In this document: positions 14,534-23,442 of the stretch, in pieces
Numbering within the stretch: the stretch's first letter is position 1
Layout: every line of letters starts with the position of its first letter
NCBI GenBank assembly: GCA_037446115.1
Contig: JBBIJF010000035.1
Coordinates: 1-42,548, forward strand
DNA length: 42,548 nt
Direction: 5' to 3'
Origin: JANWXD01 sp037446115
Lineage (GTDB): Bacteria > Acidobacteriota > Terriglobia > Bryobacterales > Bryobacteraceae
Notes under the pieces: generated by a model
Told to the model about the DNA's origin: nothing
Database searches by the model: none
What the model saw: the letters and a program-made list of their open reading frames with translations, nothing else
Made by a program: the position numbers and the translations under genes

Positions 14534-15019
14534 TCACAAACCAGGTTCCCCCGCGTGGCGGCTGGCCCGTAAAAACAACGACGACCCGAAGCATCGTATT
14601 GACCAGCTGTGCGGAGGAGTCCCCTGACTCGCCCTCCAGGACGGCCAGCCGCAACGGGCTCCGCCCGCGGCCGAAACACGCCGACGAAACGGCACGCCCG
14701 GCAGTCCGCTACCGCCGGCAATCTTCCCGACGACGCGATCAGTCCACAAGAGCGGCGAGGCGTCGTTGATGTCAGCAAGATCGACCAATGGGGGAGGCGT
14801 ATCCCACTGCTCGGTGCCGAACCGCAGCCGCATCCCGATTACGACCACGTCGGCCCGGTCCTCGCCGTTGCGGATCGGAGCGGCACACAAAGAAGAACGG
14901 TCCCGGGGTAACGAGTGAATCACTCTGCCCGATCCCTGGGCCACGGAAGCAGCCGCGCAGGCGGGCAAAAGGGCCATCAGGATTGACGTTCCGATATGGC
15001 TGCGGTATAAGAATCCCAT
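14534..15019 (-). pseudogene. Decayed Asp-box/sialidase-like gene related to the fusion at 6841-9237
   Basis: The frame opens with a signal peptide (MGFLYRSHIGTSILMALLPA). It then matches the middle of the fusion protein: RLRFGTEQWDTPPPLVDLADIND.SPLLWTD here against RLRFGADEWDFPDLFYDFADVNEQSALLWTE there (fusion residues ~360-390), with GGSGLPGVPFR against GGAGLTDVPFR. After that point similarity stops and the frame turns into low-quality Arg/Ser-rich sequence. The SUMF1 domain, the start of the propeller, all four Asp boxes and the MORN part are missing. This is read as a paralogue reduced by an internal deletion and frameshift. It abuts the intact sulfatase at 15112 on the other strand, echoing the fusion/sulfatase pairing at 5435-9237. 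Confidence 0.7.
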
Positions 15020-15111
15020 GTGAAGCCGAAAATTGATTTTAGCTTTTTTCCTATGCGCGGCAGTTTCGGGTGCCGGACCGCAGCCACCGCGCGGCGGAAT
15101 GGCTCAGGTCG

Positions 15112-16629
15112 ATGATGCTTCTGACGCGAAGAGGGCTTTTGCGTACTCTGGCAGGGGCGCCCGCGGCGCCCGCCGTCATCCGCTCCCAGCGGAAGCCCAC
15201 GGAAAAGCCCAACCTGCTGTTCCTATGGACCGACCAGCAACGCGCCGATACGTTCGCCGTCTACGGAAACCGGCGTTACCGCGTTCCCACGCTCAACCGC
15301 TTCGCCGAACAAAGCATCGTTTTCGAGCGCTGCTACGTGACGCAGCCGGTCTGCACGCCATCGCGGTCCACGGTCATGACCGGCTTGTGGCCGCACCAGA
15401 GCGGGTGCCGGGGCAACAACATTCCCTTGAACAGCGAGACTCCTACGCTTCCGGAGCTGCTCGCAGATCCTGAATATCGCACCGCTTACATGGGCAAGTG
15501 GCACTTGGGAGATGAGATCTTCGCGCAGCACGGCTTCCAGGAGTGGGTCGCCATTGAGGACAATTACATCAAATACTACTTGCCCGGCAGGGACCGGGCG
15601 GCGCGCTCGAGCTACCATCACTATCTGCTCAGCCTTGGTTACAAACCGGATTCAGCGCAGGGTACTTTTTCACGCGACTTTGCCGCGCGCCGTGCCCTCG
15701 AGCATTGCAAGGCGTCCTTTCTGGCCCAGCGGGCCGTAGAGTTCATTTACGCGCAACGGCGGAATCCCTGGATCCTGTACGTGAACTTTTTGGAACCTCA
15801 TCCGCCTTACTTCGGCCCGCTGGATGCACTGCACTCGGCCGACGAAGCTCCGTTACCGGCCAACTTTCCGGGCTTGGGAGTGGATCGTGAACCCCGGCAC
15901 TACGAAAAGTTGCGCGCCCGCGCGCGGGAGGTCATCGCCCGACGCCTGGATTGGCCTCAGGTCCGTCTCACGGCCACCGATCCCGAGGGACGCTGGCGCG
16001 AAGCGCTGGAGCGGCTCAACCGCCAGTATGCCGGACTGTGCAGCCTGGTGGATCACGCTGTCGCGCGGATTCTCTGGGCTCTGGAAACGACCGGTCAGAG
16101 CGACAACACCATCGTGGTGTTCACCTCCGACCACGGCGAGATGGCCGGGGCGCACTCACTCATCCAGAAAGGGGTGATGTACGAGGAGGCCATGCGCGTT
16201 CCCATGCTGTTGCGTGTGCCTTTCCGCCAGAGTCGGCAGATCAGCGTAGCCCAGCCGGTCAGCCACATTGATCTGGTGCCGACGCTGCTGGAGCTGATGG
16301 GCGCGCGCACCAGGCCCGAGCTGCCCGGCGAAAGCTGGCTGAAGCTGCTGGAGGGCCGTCCCCGACGCGAGGACCATGTCTTCGCGGAATGGACCGACAT
16401 GGAAGGAGGACCGCACGCCCGCGCGGTCATTTCGCCCGACGGCTGGAAGCTTGCCCTCTACCAAAACGACAACTCATTACTTTTCGATCGCAGGCGGGAT
16501 CCGCTCGAAATGAACAATCTCTTTTACCAGAGGGTGAATGGCGATCAGGCGCGGCGGCTCCGCCTCAAGATCGAGCAGTGGCAGAAACGGGAAAAGGACG
16601 ATTTGCCGCTGGAGAGCACCGTCGGTTGA
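15112..16629 (+). CDS. Cys-type sulfatase with twin-arginine-like leader
   Basis: A 505-residue type I sulfatase from the ATG at 15112. MMLLTRRGLLRTLAGAPAAP is a Tat-like leader; an in-frame GTG at 15070 would place 14 polar residues ahead of it. Metal-binding FLWTDQQRAD is followed by the formylglycine signature C81-T-P-S-R85 in PVCTPSRSTVMTGLWPH. Further landmarks are MGKWHLGD (Lys/His site), FLEPHPPY and FTSDHGEMAGAHSLIQKGVMYEE, as in the choline-sulfatase/heparan-type branches (the DHGExxGxHxLxxKxxxYEE pattern). It is probably periplasmic and removes sulfate from a glycan; the exact ester is not predictable. It faces a decayed Asp-box gene on the left and a sulfatase remnant on the right. 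Confidence 0.93.
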   Translation: MMLLTRRGLLRTLAGAPAAPAVIRSQRKPTEKPNLLFLWTDQQRADTFAVYGNRRYRVPTLNRFAEQSIVFERCYVTQPVCTPSRSTVMTGLWPHQSGCRGNNIPLNSETPTLPELLADPEYRTAYMGKWHLGDEIFAQHGFQEWVAIEDNYIKYYLPGRDRAARSSYHHYLLSLGYKPDSAQGTFSRDFAARRALEHCKASFLAQRAVEFIYAQRRNPWILYVNFLEPHPPYFGPLDALHSADEAPLPANFPGLGVDREPRHYEKLRARAREVIARRLDWPQVRLTATDPEGRWREALERLNRQYAGLCSLVDHAVARILWALETTGQSDNTIVVFTSDHGEMAGAHSLIQKGVMYEEAMRVPMLLRVPFRQSRQISVAQPVSHIDLVPTLLELMGARTRPELPGESWLKLLEGRPRREDHVFAEWTDMEGGPHARAVISPDGWKLALYQNDNSLLFDRRRDPLEMNNLFYQRVNGDQARRLRLKIEQWQKREKDDLPLESTVG

Positions 16630-16731
16630 GCAGCGTGAATCCGGGCGCCGAGGGCAATTACCTCGTATAAGGCTTGCTCAGGCAGAGCGCGCTGGAGTTC
16701 CTGGGCCGCAACGCAGAACGGACTGGCTCGG

Positions 16732-16998
16732 GTGCGTGGGCATTCCCCAGAATCTTTCAATAGTGCCGGAATTTATCGGGGCTACAAGGGACAGCTTTAC
16801 GAAGGTGGCATGCGCGTGCCTGCCATCGCCCGCTGGCTTGGCCGCGCTCCGGCCGGTCGCATTTCCGACGGAGTTTGGGGCTTCGCTGATTTCCTGCCGA
16901 CGGCGGAGGAGCTGGGACGGCCGCAACCGCGCGGCCGTCCCCGGCGCCGCGGGGGAGATCCGCAAAAACGGACGCATATTGAAAACTCGCTTGAATGA
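16732..16998 (+). pseudogene. Remnant of a second sulfatase (C-terminal part)
   Basis: The translated stretch GHSPESFNSAGIYRGYKGQL and the following YEGGMRVPAIARWLGRAPAG then ISDGVWGFADFLPTAEELG reproduce the conserved region of arylsulfatase A/GALNS-type enzymes (G...RG.K..LYEGG.RVP...RWPG...AG..SD.....D..PT...L.G). There is no catalytic half: the sequence upstream (16630-16731) is frameless, and the frame downstream degenerates into Arg/Gly-rich sequence within 30 residues. The remnant ends only 13 bases before the -35 of the receptor promoter. It is probably a deletion relic of a sulfatase once located next to 15112-16629. Confidence 0.7.
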
Positions 16999-17011
16999 TT
17001 GAAAAAAATTC

Positions 17012-17040
17012 TTGACAACTGTAGAGGCCGGTGCTATATA
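17012..17040 (+). promoter_or_regulatory. Strong sigma70-type promoter of the first TonB receptor
   Basis: TTGACA at 17012-17017, a 17-base spacer and TATATA at 17035-17040 form a near-consensus housekeeping promoter. The ATG at 17083 is 42 bases downstream, with CAGGAGG as ribosome site. Confidence 0.75.
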
Positions 17041-17082
17041 CAGACCAAGACACGGTGCCAGTCTGGGTACCAGGAGGCTAGG

Positions 17083-20064
17083 ATGCAGAATCCGAAGCGG
17101 TGGTTGCTTTTGGGCTCCTGGGTGGTTTGCGTGGCAGCGAGCCCGGCCCTTAGCCAGGTGATTACGGGAACCCTTTACGGCACGGTCGTAGACCCCGCAG
17201 GTGCCGCCGTGCCCGGCGCCTCGGTCCGGGCCGCTGAGGAGAGCACGGGGGTTGTGGCAACAGCGACGACGGACGCCCTCGGAGAGTTCACGCTCTCCGG
17301 CCTGCCTCCCGGCTCGTATAGTGTCTCGATCGAGGCGAGCGGCTTCCGCACTCAACGGCAGGTCGGTCTCCGCCTGGACGCAGGCCAGCGGGTGCGCTTG
17401 GCGTTTTCATTGGAACTCGGTACAGTCGCGACGACCGTCGAGGTACAGGCAGTGAGTCCCCTTGTGAATGCGGTCAACGCTGAGCAGCGGTCCAACCTGG
17501 AGGCCGAGCAGCTCCAGGAGCTGCCGGTTGCGCGCCGCGACTGGTTGAGTCTGGTGACGCTGGCTCCGGGTATCTCCAGCACGTCCGGACGGGTACGACT
17601 CAACGGCCTGCCTTCGGCTGCGTTTCGCATCACGGTAGACGGCACAGACTCCGCCTCGGACTCCGAGATGCCGGCCGTTTCCATGTACCAGGATTTTAAT
17701 CTGATTAAGGCGGTGAGCCTCGAGGCGATCGAGGAAGTCAACCTGGCTCGGGGAATTGCGTCGGCCGAGACGGGGGCGACCCTGTCGGGCAACGTGAACA
17801 TCATCACACGCCGCGGCACTAACCAGCTACACGGCAGCGCGTTCCTTTTGAACCAGACCGAAAACCTGAATGCGCGCAACCAGTTCTTGCTGAACAAGCC
17901 AGGGCTGGTTTTCAATCAATTCGGGGGCTCCCTGGGCGGGCCGGCCGTTCGTGACAAGTTGTTCTTTTTCGGAGTCTACGAGGGCTACCGGCTGCGAGGG
18001 TTTCAAGCTCTGAGCGGCCAGGTTCCGACGCAGGCGTTCCGGGAGCGGGCAGTTCGAGCGGTCCCGGCTTACCAAGCGTTTTTCGATCTGTTCCCGCTGC
18101 CCAACACGCCGACCCCTCCCGACGCTGTCACGGGTCTTTACCGGAGCGCAGGCTCGGAAAAGGCGCGGGACAACCACGCCGTGGTCCGAGCCGATTATCA
18201 GGCTCGGAGCAACCTGCTCGTCACCGCACGCTATACCCGAGGCCGGCCGTTTCGCGAGATCCCGCGCGTCGCCACGGTGAATTGGCGCAACTGGACCGGA
18301 GTGACCGAAGTCGGCACTCTAGGTGTGACATCGATCCGGCCTCGCTGGACCCTGGAGACCCGTTTCGGCGTGAACCGCAACGAAGTTAACCGGCTCGACA
18401 ACATCTTCAAACTAGGGATTGCGGGGATTGTGGGGGCACTGGGTTTCAGTACGGCGGGAGAGACATTTTTCAAAGAGGGGACCACCTGGAGCGTGGAGCA
18501 GACCATTGGAACCTCGGTCGGGCGGCACGCCATCCGGTTCGGTGGAATTCTTTCCCGCACGCTTGCCGGACGGGAGAACGTGGAGGTTCCTGAGCTGACG
18601 TATGCCGACGTCGAAGATTTTCTCGCAAACATCCCGAGTCGCGTCCAGGTGACCTTTGGCGTGCGCCCCTACCAGCTGCGCAAGATTGACGTCGGCCTTT
18701 TCTTTCAGGACGACTTCAAAGCGAGCCGGCGCCTGACGCTCAATCTCGGCATCCGTTACGATTACTTCTCGGTTCCGGAAGAGCGCGACGGGAGGCTTTT
18801 CAACCGGGAGGGCCCGTTCGGCATGGGTCCGTTTCTGTCGGCGGATCAGATCTGGCGGGCGGATCGCAATAACTTCTCGCCTCGGGTCGGATTCGCCTAC
18901 GCGCTCGACGAAGCCAACCGGACCATTGTGCGTGCCGGCGCCGGGTTGTTCCATAGTCCGATTCCGCTGTTCGGAGGGGTCGTGGACATGGTCCAGAACG
19001 CGCTGGACGAGCCCAACCGTGTCATCTTCAGCCGGGCGGACGTGCTGCGGATCGGCGAGGTTTTGCGCTACCCCGTGGTGAATGCGAACGTTCTGCCGGT
19101 GGTCAAGGGGCCGCAAGCGGTCATTGGGGGAACCGCCATGGATCCCGACATCCGCCAGCCGCTCTCTTATCAGTGGTTGTTGAGTGCGCAACGGCAATTC
19201 GGCTCTCATTTCGCTTTCGAGGCTGCTTACGTTGGCAATCGTGGCGCGAGCTTGATGATGATCCGAGCCATGAATCCGCCGGATCGCATTACGGGGCTGC
19301 GGCCCAATCCGCGCTTTGCCACATTCCGTTACCGTGACGGGTCGGAGTCCACCAACTACAACGCCTTGCAGCTGACCGTGCGACTGCGACAGTCAGCGGG
19401 CTTCGCGTGGAACGCCAGCTACACCTGGGCTCGTGCGATGTCGCACACCGGCGAAGCGGATCTGCTCCTGCCCGGATCACCGCAGGATATCTGGAACGTA
19501 AAAGCGGACTACGGACCTGCCGACCATGACGTTCGCCAACGTTTTGTCTCCGATTTTTCCTACGAGTTGCCGCTGGTGCAAGTTGCAGGTGGCAGCCGGT
19601 TGGGGCGGCTCGTATTGGCCGGCTGGCAGCTCAGCGGCGTGTTCACGGGGCAGACAGGCAGTCCATTGACCGTCAGCCAGCCTTCAGGCTTAGAGAGCAG
19701 CCGGCCCGACTTCGTGGGTGGACGAGCGATCCTGTCGGACAGCCGCCGCACGCTACAGTATCTGGATCGGAACGCCTTCGCGGCCGTACCCCTTGGTTCT
19801 GCGAGCCGCCTGCCGCTGCGGCCGGGCACAGCGGGCCGCAATCTTCTGTACGGACCGGGGATGTGGAACGTGGATTTGGCCTTGGCCAAGGGGTTTGACT
19901 TGGGAGAGTCCAAGCGCTTGCAGATCCGACTGGAAACTTTTAACGCCCTCAATCACACGAACTTAGCTGGGGTTGAGGTCCGTATTAATCGGAGCGATTT
20001 CGGCCGGTTCACGGCCAGTCGAGGGGCCCGAGTAGCGCAAGTACAGGCCAGGCTGGCTTTTTAG
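17083..20064 (+). CDS. Oar-like TonB-dependent outer-membrane receptor (CarboxypepD_reg + plug + barrel) 1
   Basis: The ATG at 17083 follows AGGAGG and starts a signal peptide (MQNPKRWLLLGSWVVCVAAS..ALSQ); a frame open further upstream lies across the promoter. The 993-residue product has a carboxypeptidase regulatory-like beta-sandwich at ~25-110 (GTVVDPAGAAVPGASVRA, TDALGEFTLSGLPPGSYSV), a plug-like region at ~115-240 (AISP-like block, VEVQAVSPLV, RLNGLPSAAFRITVDGTDS), and a long barrel (FNQFGGSLGGPAVRDKLFFF, LNLGIRYDYFSVP) ending in the outer-membrane signal QARLAF. Oar-like proteins import large oligomers or glycans, or export proteins. It is 300 bp upstream of a close relative. The usual LPLNGRNF motif is replaced by LPVARRDW. 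Confidence 0.93.
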   Translation: MQNPKRWLLLGSWVVCVAASPALSQVITGTLYGTVVDPAGAAVPGASVRAAEESTGVVATATTDALGEFTLSGLPPGSYSVSIEASGFRTQRQVGLRLDAGQRVRLAFSLELGTVATTVEVQAVSPLVNAVNAEQRSNLEAEQLQELPVARRDWLSLVTLAPGISSTSGRVRLNGLPSAAFRITVDGTDSASDSEMPAVSMYQDFNLIKAVSLEAIEEVNLARGIASAETGATLSGNVNIITRRGTNQLHGSAFLLNQTENLNARNQFLLNKPGLVFNQFGGSLGGPAVRDKLFFFGVYEGYRLRGFQALSGQVPTQAFRERAVRAVPAYQAFFDLFPLPNTPTPPDAVTGLYRSAGSEKARDNHAVVRADYQARSNLLVTARYTRGRPFREIPRVATVNWRNWTGVTEVGTLGVTSIRPRWTLETRFGVNRNEVNRLDNIFKLGIAGIVGALGFSTAGETFFKEGTTWSVEQTIGTSVGRHAIRFGGILSRTLAGRENVEVPELTYADVEDFLANIPSRVQVTFGVRPYQLRKIDVGLFFQDDFKASRRLTLNLGIRYDYFSVPEERDGRLFNREGPFGMGPFLSADQIWRADRNNFSPRVGFAYALDEANRTIVRAGAGLFHSPIPLFGGVVDMVQNALDEPNRVIFSRADVLRIGEVLRYPVVNANVLPVVKGPQAVIGGTAMDPDIRQPLSYQWLLSAQRQFGSHFAFEAAYVGNRGASLMMIRAMNPPDRITGLRPNPRFATFRYRDGSESTNYNALQLTVRLRQSAGFAWNASYTWARAMSHTGEADLLLPGSPQDIWNVKADYGPADHDVRQRFVSDFSYELPLVQVAGGSRLGRLVLAGWQLSGVFTGQTGSPLTVSQPSGLESSRPDFVGGRAILSDSRRTLQYLDRNAFAAVPLGSASRLPLRPGTAGRNLLYGPGMWNVDLALAKGFDLGESKRLQIRLETFNALNHTNLAGVEVRINRSDFGRFTASRGARVAQVQARLAF

Positions 20065-20138
20065 TCCGGCTTCTGCATTCGGGCCTGAGCCTTAAAGCCT
20101 TTCTTCTACCTATCCCCCTATATAGTGGCGCCCGGAAT

Positions 20139-20157
20139 CCCGCCGAGCACGGGCGGG
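20139..20157 (+). other. GC-rich hairpin in the 300-bp gap after receptor 1
   Basis: CCCGCC and GGCGGG pair perfectly around a 7-base loop (20139-20157). There is no T-run after it, so it is not a standard terminator. It is the only structure seen between 20065 and the promoter at 20293; otherwise this gap carries no gene. Confidence 0.3.
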
Positions 20158-20292
20158 GCCTGAGCCACCCTGTTCTCGGCCGACAACAAGGGCAAACCTT
20201 GGGGCCGGCTTTGGGGAGCGGAAGGGTTATGGCGCAGAGCACGGCGAGAGCCGCGCAACATGAAAACTGACTAAAGAAAGAGAAAACTGATA

Positions 20293-20321
20293 TTGACAAC
20301 TTGCTAATTTTATGATATGCA
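20293..20321 (+). promoter_or_regulatory. Sigma70-type promoter of the second TonB receptor
   Basis: A perfect TTGACA (20293-20298) is followed after 17 bases by TATGCA; the overlapping GATATG/TATGAT are alternative -10 choices. The eight bases TTGACAAC are identical to those at the first receptor's promoter. Confidence 0.5.
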
Positions 20322-20364
20322 GAGGCTGAGGACCCGCCAAAGGGGGCCTCCGGAGGCGAGTAGC

Positions 20365-23355
20365 ATGCGCAAGACATTCAGGGGTGCGGGAGCCCTCTTC
20401 GCCATCGCTATATGGTTCGCCGGAACTGCCCAGGGGCAGCGAACCACGGCAACGATCTACGGCTTGGTCGAGGATCCGAGCGGGGCTGTGGTGCCGCAGG
20501 CGAAGGTGGCAGTGGCCAACGTGGACACCGGCTACCAGCAGACAGCCGTGACGGACCCGCGCGGCGAATTCACGGTGAGTTTTTTGCCCGTCGGCCGCTA
20601 CCGGGTCCAGGTGGAGGCTGCCGGGTTCAAGGCTTTCTCACAAAGCGGCATCCGGCTCGAGGCCGGCGAGCAGCTGCGTTATGTAGCGCGGCTCGAGGTA
20701 GGTTCGCCCGCCGAGAGTGTGACGGTGATCGCCGAGGCTCCGCTGGTGGAGAACGCGACGACCAGCAGCACGTTTCGGCTTGGCACGCTGCAATTCACCG
20801 AGCTTCCGCAAGGCACCCGCGATTTCACGAGCTTGCTGGCCCTTTCGACGGGTTTCCGGCCCACCCGCGACGGAATGATCCAATTCAACGGTCTGGCAAG
20901 CGGCGGCAATTCCGTTACCGTGGACGGCGTGGATGCTTCGGCCAATACGGAAAGCTCCTCGACAGCCATGTTCCAGAACTTTAATCTCATCAAAGTGGTC
21001 AGCATGGAAGCCATCGAGGAGGTTGCGGTATCGCGGGGAGTCATTTCAGCCGACGTCGGGCGTACTTACAGTGCCAACATCAACATCATCACTAAGCGGG
21101 GCACGAACGAGTTGCATGGGTCACTGTTTGAGGCCGTGCAGAATGACGTCTTTAACGCCAAGAACGCCATGCAGCGGCCCGGGGAGCGCAAGGCGCCGGT
21201 CCGGCTGAACCAGTTTGGCGGCTCGCTGGGCGGTCCGATCAAGAAGGACCGGCTGTTTTTCTTTTTCGCCTACGAGGGCAATCGGCGGAGCAACACCTCG
21301 ATCCGCCAGGCTGAGGTCCCGACGCAGGACCTGCGCCAACGTGCGATTGCCGCCGTTCCGGCGTACGAGCCGCTCCTGAACTTCTTTCCTCTTCCCAACA
21401 TCGCCCTCGCGAACCCAAACACGGGATTGTTTCTCGGCCCCTCGCGCGACACCGGTGACGACAACCATGCAGTGGCACGCGTGGATTACCACGTCGGGCG
21501 CGGCGACCTGCTGACGTTCCGCTATGTGCGGTCCCGCCCGAACAGCTCCGGGCAGCGCTTTCCGACGGCGACGTTCCGGGATTTCCGTGGGATCTTTGAG
21601 TCGGGAACGGTCACGTACCTGCATTCCGCTCCGAGCTGGACCGCCGAGACACGCTTCAACTTCAAGCTGGATGACACCGCTCGCGTGGAGACGCTTTGGG
21701 AGCAGGGCCGTGTTCCCGCCATCGAAGTCCAGGGCGTGTTCAGCACTCAGGGCGAGGGGCTGTTCATCCGCGGACATAATTACGGCATCGAGCAAGTGTT
21801 CATGAAGGTTGCCGGGCGGCACGCGCTCAAATTCGGGGGCGCTTACAACGGCAAGGCGCCGGGCCGTTTCGACGAGGAAGTTCCGATCGTACGCTACGGC
21901 AATGTAGCCGATTTCCTGGCGAACCGTCCGAACCGCGTTCAGATTACGTTCGGGACCCCGGATTACCACGCCCGGATCTGGGACGTGGGCGTATTCCTGC
22001 AGGATGACTTTCGGGTTCGCCCGAATCTGATGCTCAATCTGGGCCTTCGTTATGAATATTTTTCTGTCCTGAAGGAACGGGACGGGTTGTTTTTCAACCC
22101 GGACGGGCCGCTCGGAGCGGTGAGTAAGCCTCCTCGCTTCCGGCCCTCTGACGCTCCCTACGAAGCCGACCGCAACAACTTCTTGCCGCGGGTCGGCCTG
22201 GTCTGGGGACTGGACCGCTCCGGCAAGACAGTAGTGCGGACGGGATTCGGAGTCACGCTTGCGCAACCGGACTTAAGGAATTTCGCAAGCCAGATGTTAA
22301 TCAGCCCAGAAATCCCTTTTCGGTTCCGTTTCACGGGCTCCGATATCACCAACCTGGGCCTGAAATACCCGGTGAGTAACCAGCAGATGCTCGACATCAT
22401 GCGCACCCGAGATGTGCCGCGGGGCTACGGAGTTTACGAGCCCCGGAACAGAAATCCGTACGCCATGCACTGGATCTTCGATATTCAGCGGCAGCTCAGC
22501 GGGACGCTGGCGTTTCAAACCGGCTACGTAGGCAACAAGGGGCTGAAGATCATCATGCCGACGCTCAACAACTTCCCGGACCGACTGACAGGGCGGCGAC
22601 CGTTTCCCGAAGCTCTGGAAGGGCAGTACAACGTGGGAGCGGATTTCAGCTGGTATCACGCCTGGCAGAGCTCGCTTCGCAAGCAATTCTCGAGCGGTCT
22701 GCAATTCAATTTGAATTACACCTGGGGCAAGGCAATGGCTATTGGCACGGGCGATTTTTGGCCGGGGAACAACGAGCGGGTGCAGGACATGGACAACTGG
22801 CGGGCAGACAAAGGTCCCGCCAACTTTGATGTTACGCACCGCATGACCGCCGACTGGGTTTACGAAGTGCCCCTCGACCGCTGGCTTCACGGCAGTGCCG
22901 CGCGAGCCCTACTTGGGGGCTGGCAGATCAGCGGAACTTTCGGGGCCGAAACGGGCGGGGTCTTCAACGTAGTGCAACCGAGCAACCGGGATTCGTCCCG
23001 GCCGGACTTTGTCGGAGGCAACCCGTACGCTACGGGCGATCGGTTCCAATTCCTGAATCCGGCGGCTTTCGCCCAGGTTCCGGTGGTGCGAGCCAGCGGA
23101 CAGACCTCCCGACCGGGCAATGTGGGCAAGAACGCCTTGCGAGGGCCCGGCAACTGGAGCGTCAACCTGGGCCTGGCCAAGAGCTTCACCTGGAAGGAGC
23201 GGTACCGGCTGCAGATCCGCGGCGAGGCCCTGAACGCGTTCAATCATGTCAATCTTGGCTCCCCGGAAGCCGACATCCGGCGGGCGACCTTCGGCCGCAT
23301 CCTCGGCGTGGGCGCGCCACGGAGCCTCCAATTACGCGCACGACTGTGGTTCTGA
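20365..23355 (+). CDS. Oar-like TonB-dependent outer-membrane receptor 2
   Basis: Start ATG at 20365 behind GGAGG; the signal peptide MRKTFRGAGALFAIAIWFAG ends near AQGQ. The 996-residue product is laid out like its left neighbour: CarboxypepD_reg domain (YGLVEDPSGAVVPQAKVAVA, DPRGEFTVSFLPVGRYRV), plug (IQFNGLASGGNSVTVDGVDA), and barrel with LNQFGGSLGGPIKKDRLFFF and VPTQDLRQRAIAAVPAYEPL, ending in RARLWF. The shared block VPTQ..R.RA..AVPAY....FPLPN shows the two genes come from a tandem duplication, while the rest has diverged. It likely imports or presents the same class of ligand with a different fine specificity. The gap to the next receptor is 87 bp. LPQGTRDF stands where most relatives have LPLNGRNF. 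Confidence 0.93.
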   Translation: MRKTFRGAGALFAIAIWFAGTAQGQRTTATIYGLVEDPSGAVVPQAKVAVANVDTGYQQTAVTDPRGEFTVSFLPVGRYRVQVEAAGFKAFSQSGIRLEAGEQLRYVARLEVGSPAESVTVIAEAPLVENATTSSTFRLGTLQFTELPQGTRDFTSLLALSTGFRPTRDGMIQFNGLASGGNSVTVDGVDASANTESSSTAMFQNFNLIKVVSMEAIEEVAVSRGVISADVGRTYSANINIITKRGTNELHGSLFEAVQNDVFNAKNAMQRPGERKAPVRLNQFGGSLGGPIKKDRLFFFFAYEGNRRSNTSIRQAEVPTQDLRQRAIAAVPAYEPLLNFFPLPNIALANPNTGLFLGPSRDTGDDNHAVARVDYHVGRGDLLTFRYVRSRPNSSGQRFPTATFRDFRGIFESGTVTYLHSAPSWTAETRFNFKLDDTARVETLWEQGRVPAIEVQGVFSTQGEGLFIRGHNYGIEQVFMKVAGRHALKFGGAYNGKAPGRFDEEVPIVRYGNVADFLANRPNRVQITFGTPDYHARIWDVGVFLQDDFRVRPNLMLNLGLRYEYFSVLKERDGLFFNPDGPLGAVSKPPRFRPSDAPYEADRNNFLPRVGLVWGLDRSGKTVVRTGFGVTLAQPDLRNFASQMLISPEIPFRFRFTGSDITNLGLKYPVSNQQMLDIMRTRDVPRGYGVYEPRNRNPYAMHWIFDIQRQLSGTLAFQTGYVGNKGLKIIMPTLNNFPDRLTGRRPFPEALEGQYNVGADFSWYHAWQSSLRKQFSSGLQFNLNYTWGKAMAIGTGDFWPGNNERVQDMDNWRADKGPANFDVTHRMTADWVYEVPLDRWLHGSAARALLGGWQISGTFGAETGGVFNVVQPSNRDSSRPDFVGGNPYATGDRFQFLNPAAFAQVPVVRASGQTSRPGNVGKNALRGPGNWSVNLGLAKSFTWKERYRLQIRGEALNAFNHVNLGSPEADIRRATFGRILGVGAPRSLQLRARLWF

Positions 23356-23362
23356 GGCGGGG

Positions 23363-23390
23363 TGTTCGTGTCACAGGGTGTTCACGAACA
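23363..23390. promoter_or_regulatory. 8-bp inverted repeat TGTTCGTG/CACGAACA before receptor 3
   Basis: TGTTCGTG (23363-23370) and CACGAACA (23383-23390) are perfect complements separated by 12 bases, lying 8 bases after the receptor 2 stop and 5 bases before the -35 of the next promoter. As RNA it would be a hairpin ending the receptor 2 message (no T-run); as DNA it has the size of a dimeric operator. Either reading is inference. Confidence 0.4.
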
Positions 23391-23395
23391 ATATA

Positions 23396-23423
23396 TTGAA
23401 ACGATAATATCCCAAGCTATCCT
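23396..23423 (+). promoter_or_regulatory. Candidate promoter of the third TonB receptor
   Basis: TTGAAA (23396-23401), a 16-base spacer and TATCCT (23418-23423) stand before the near-perfect Shine-Dalgarno AAGGAGGTG (23431-23439) and the ATG at 23443. The leader would be very short. Confidence 0.4.
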
Positions 23424-23442
23424 ACGGGGAAAGGAGGTGTTT

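Noticed and set aside
21121..22266. 381-codon minus-strand frame within the second receptor
   Set aside because: No domain and low-complexity charge pattern; opposite strand encodes the receptor in full.
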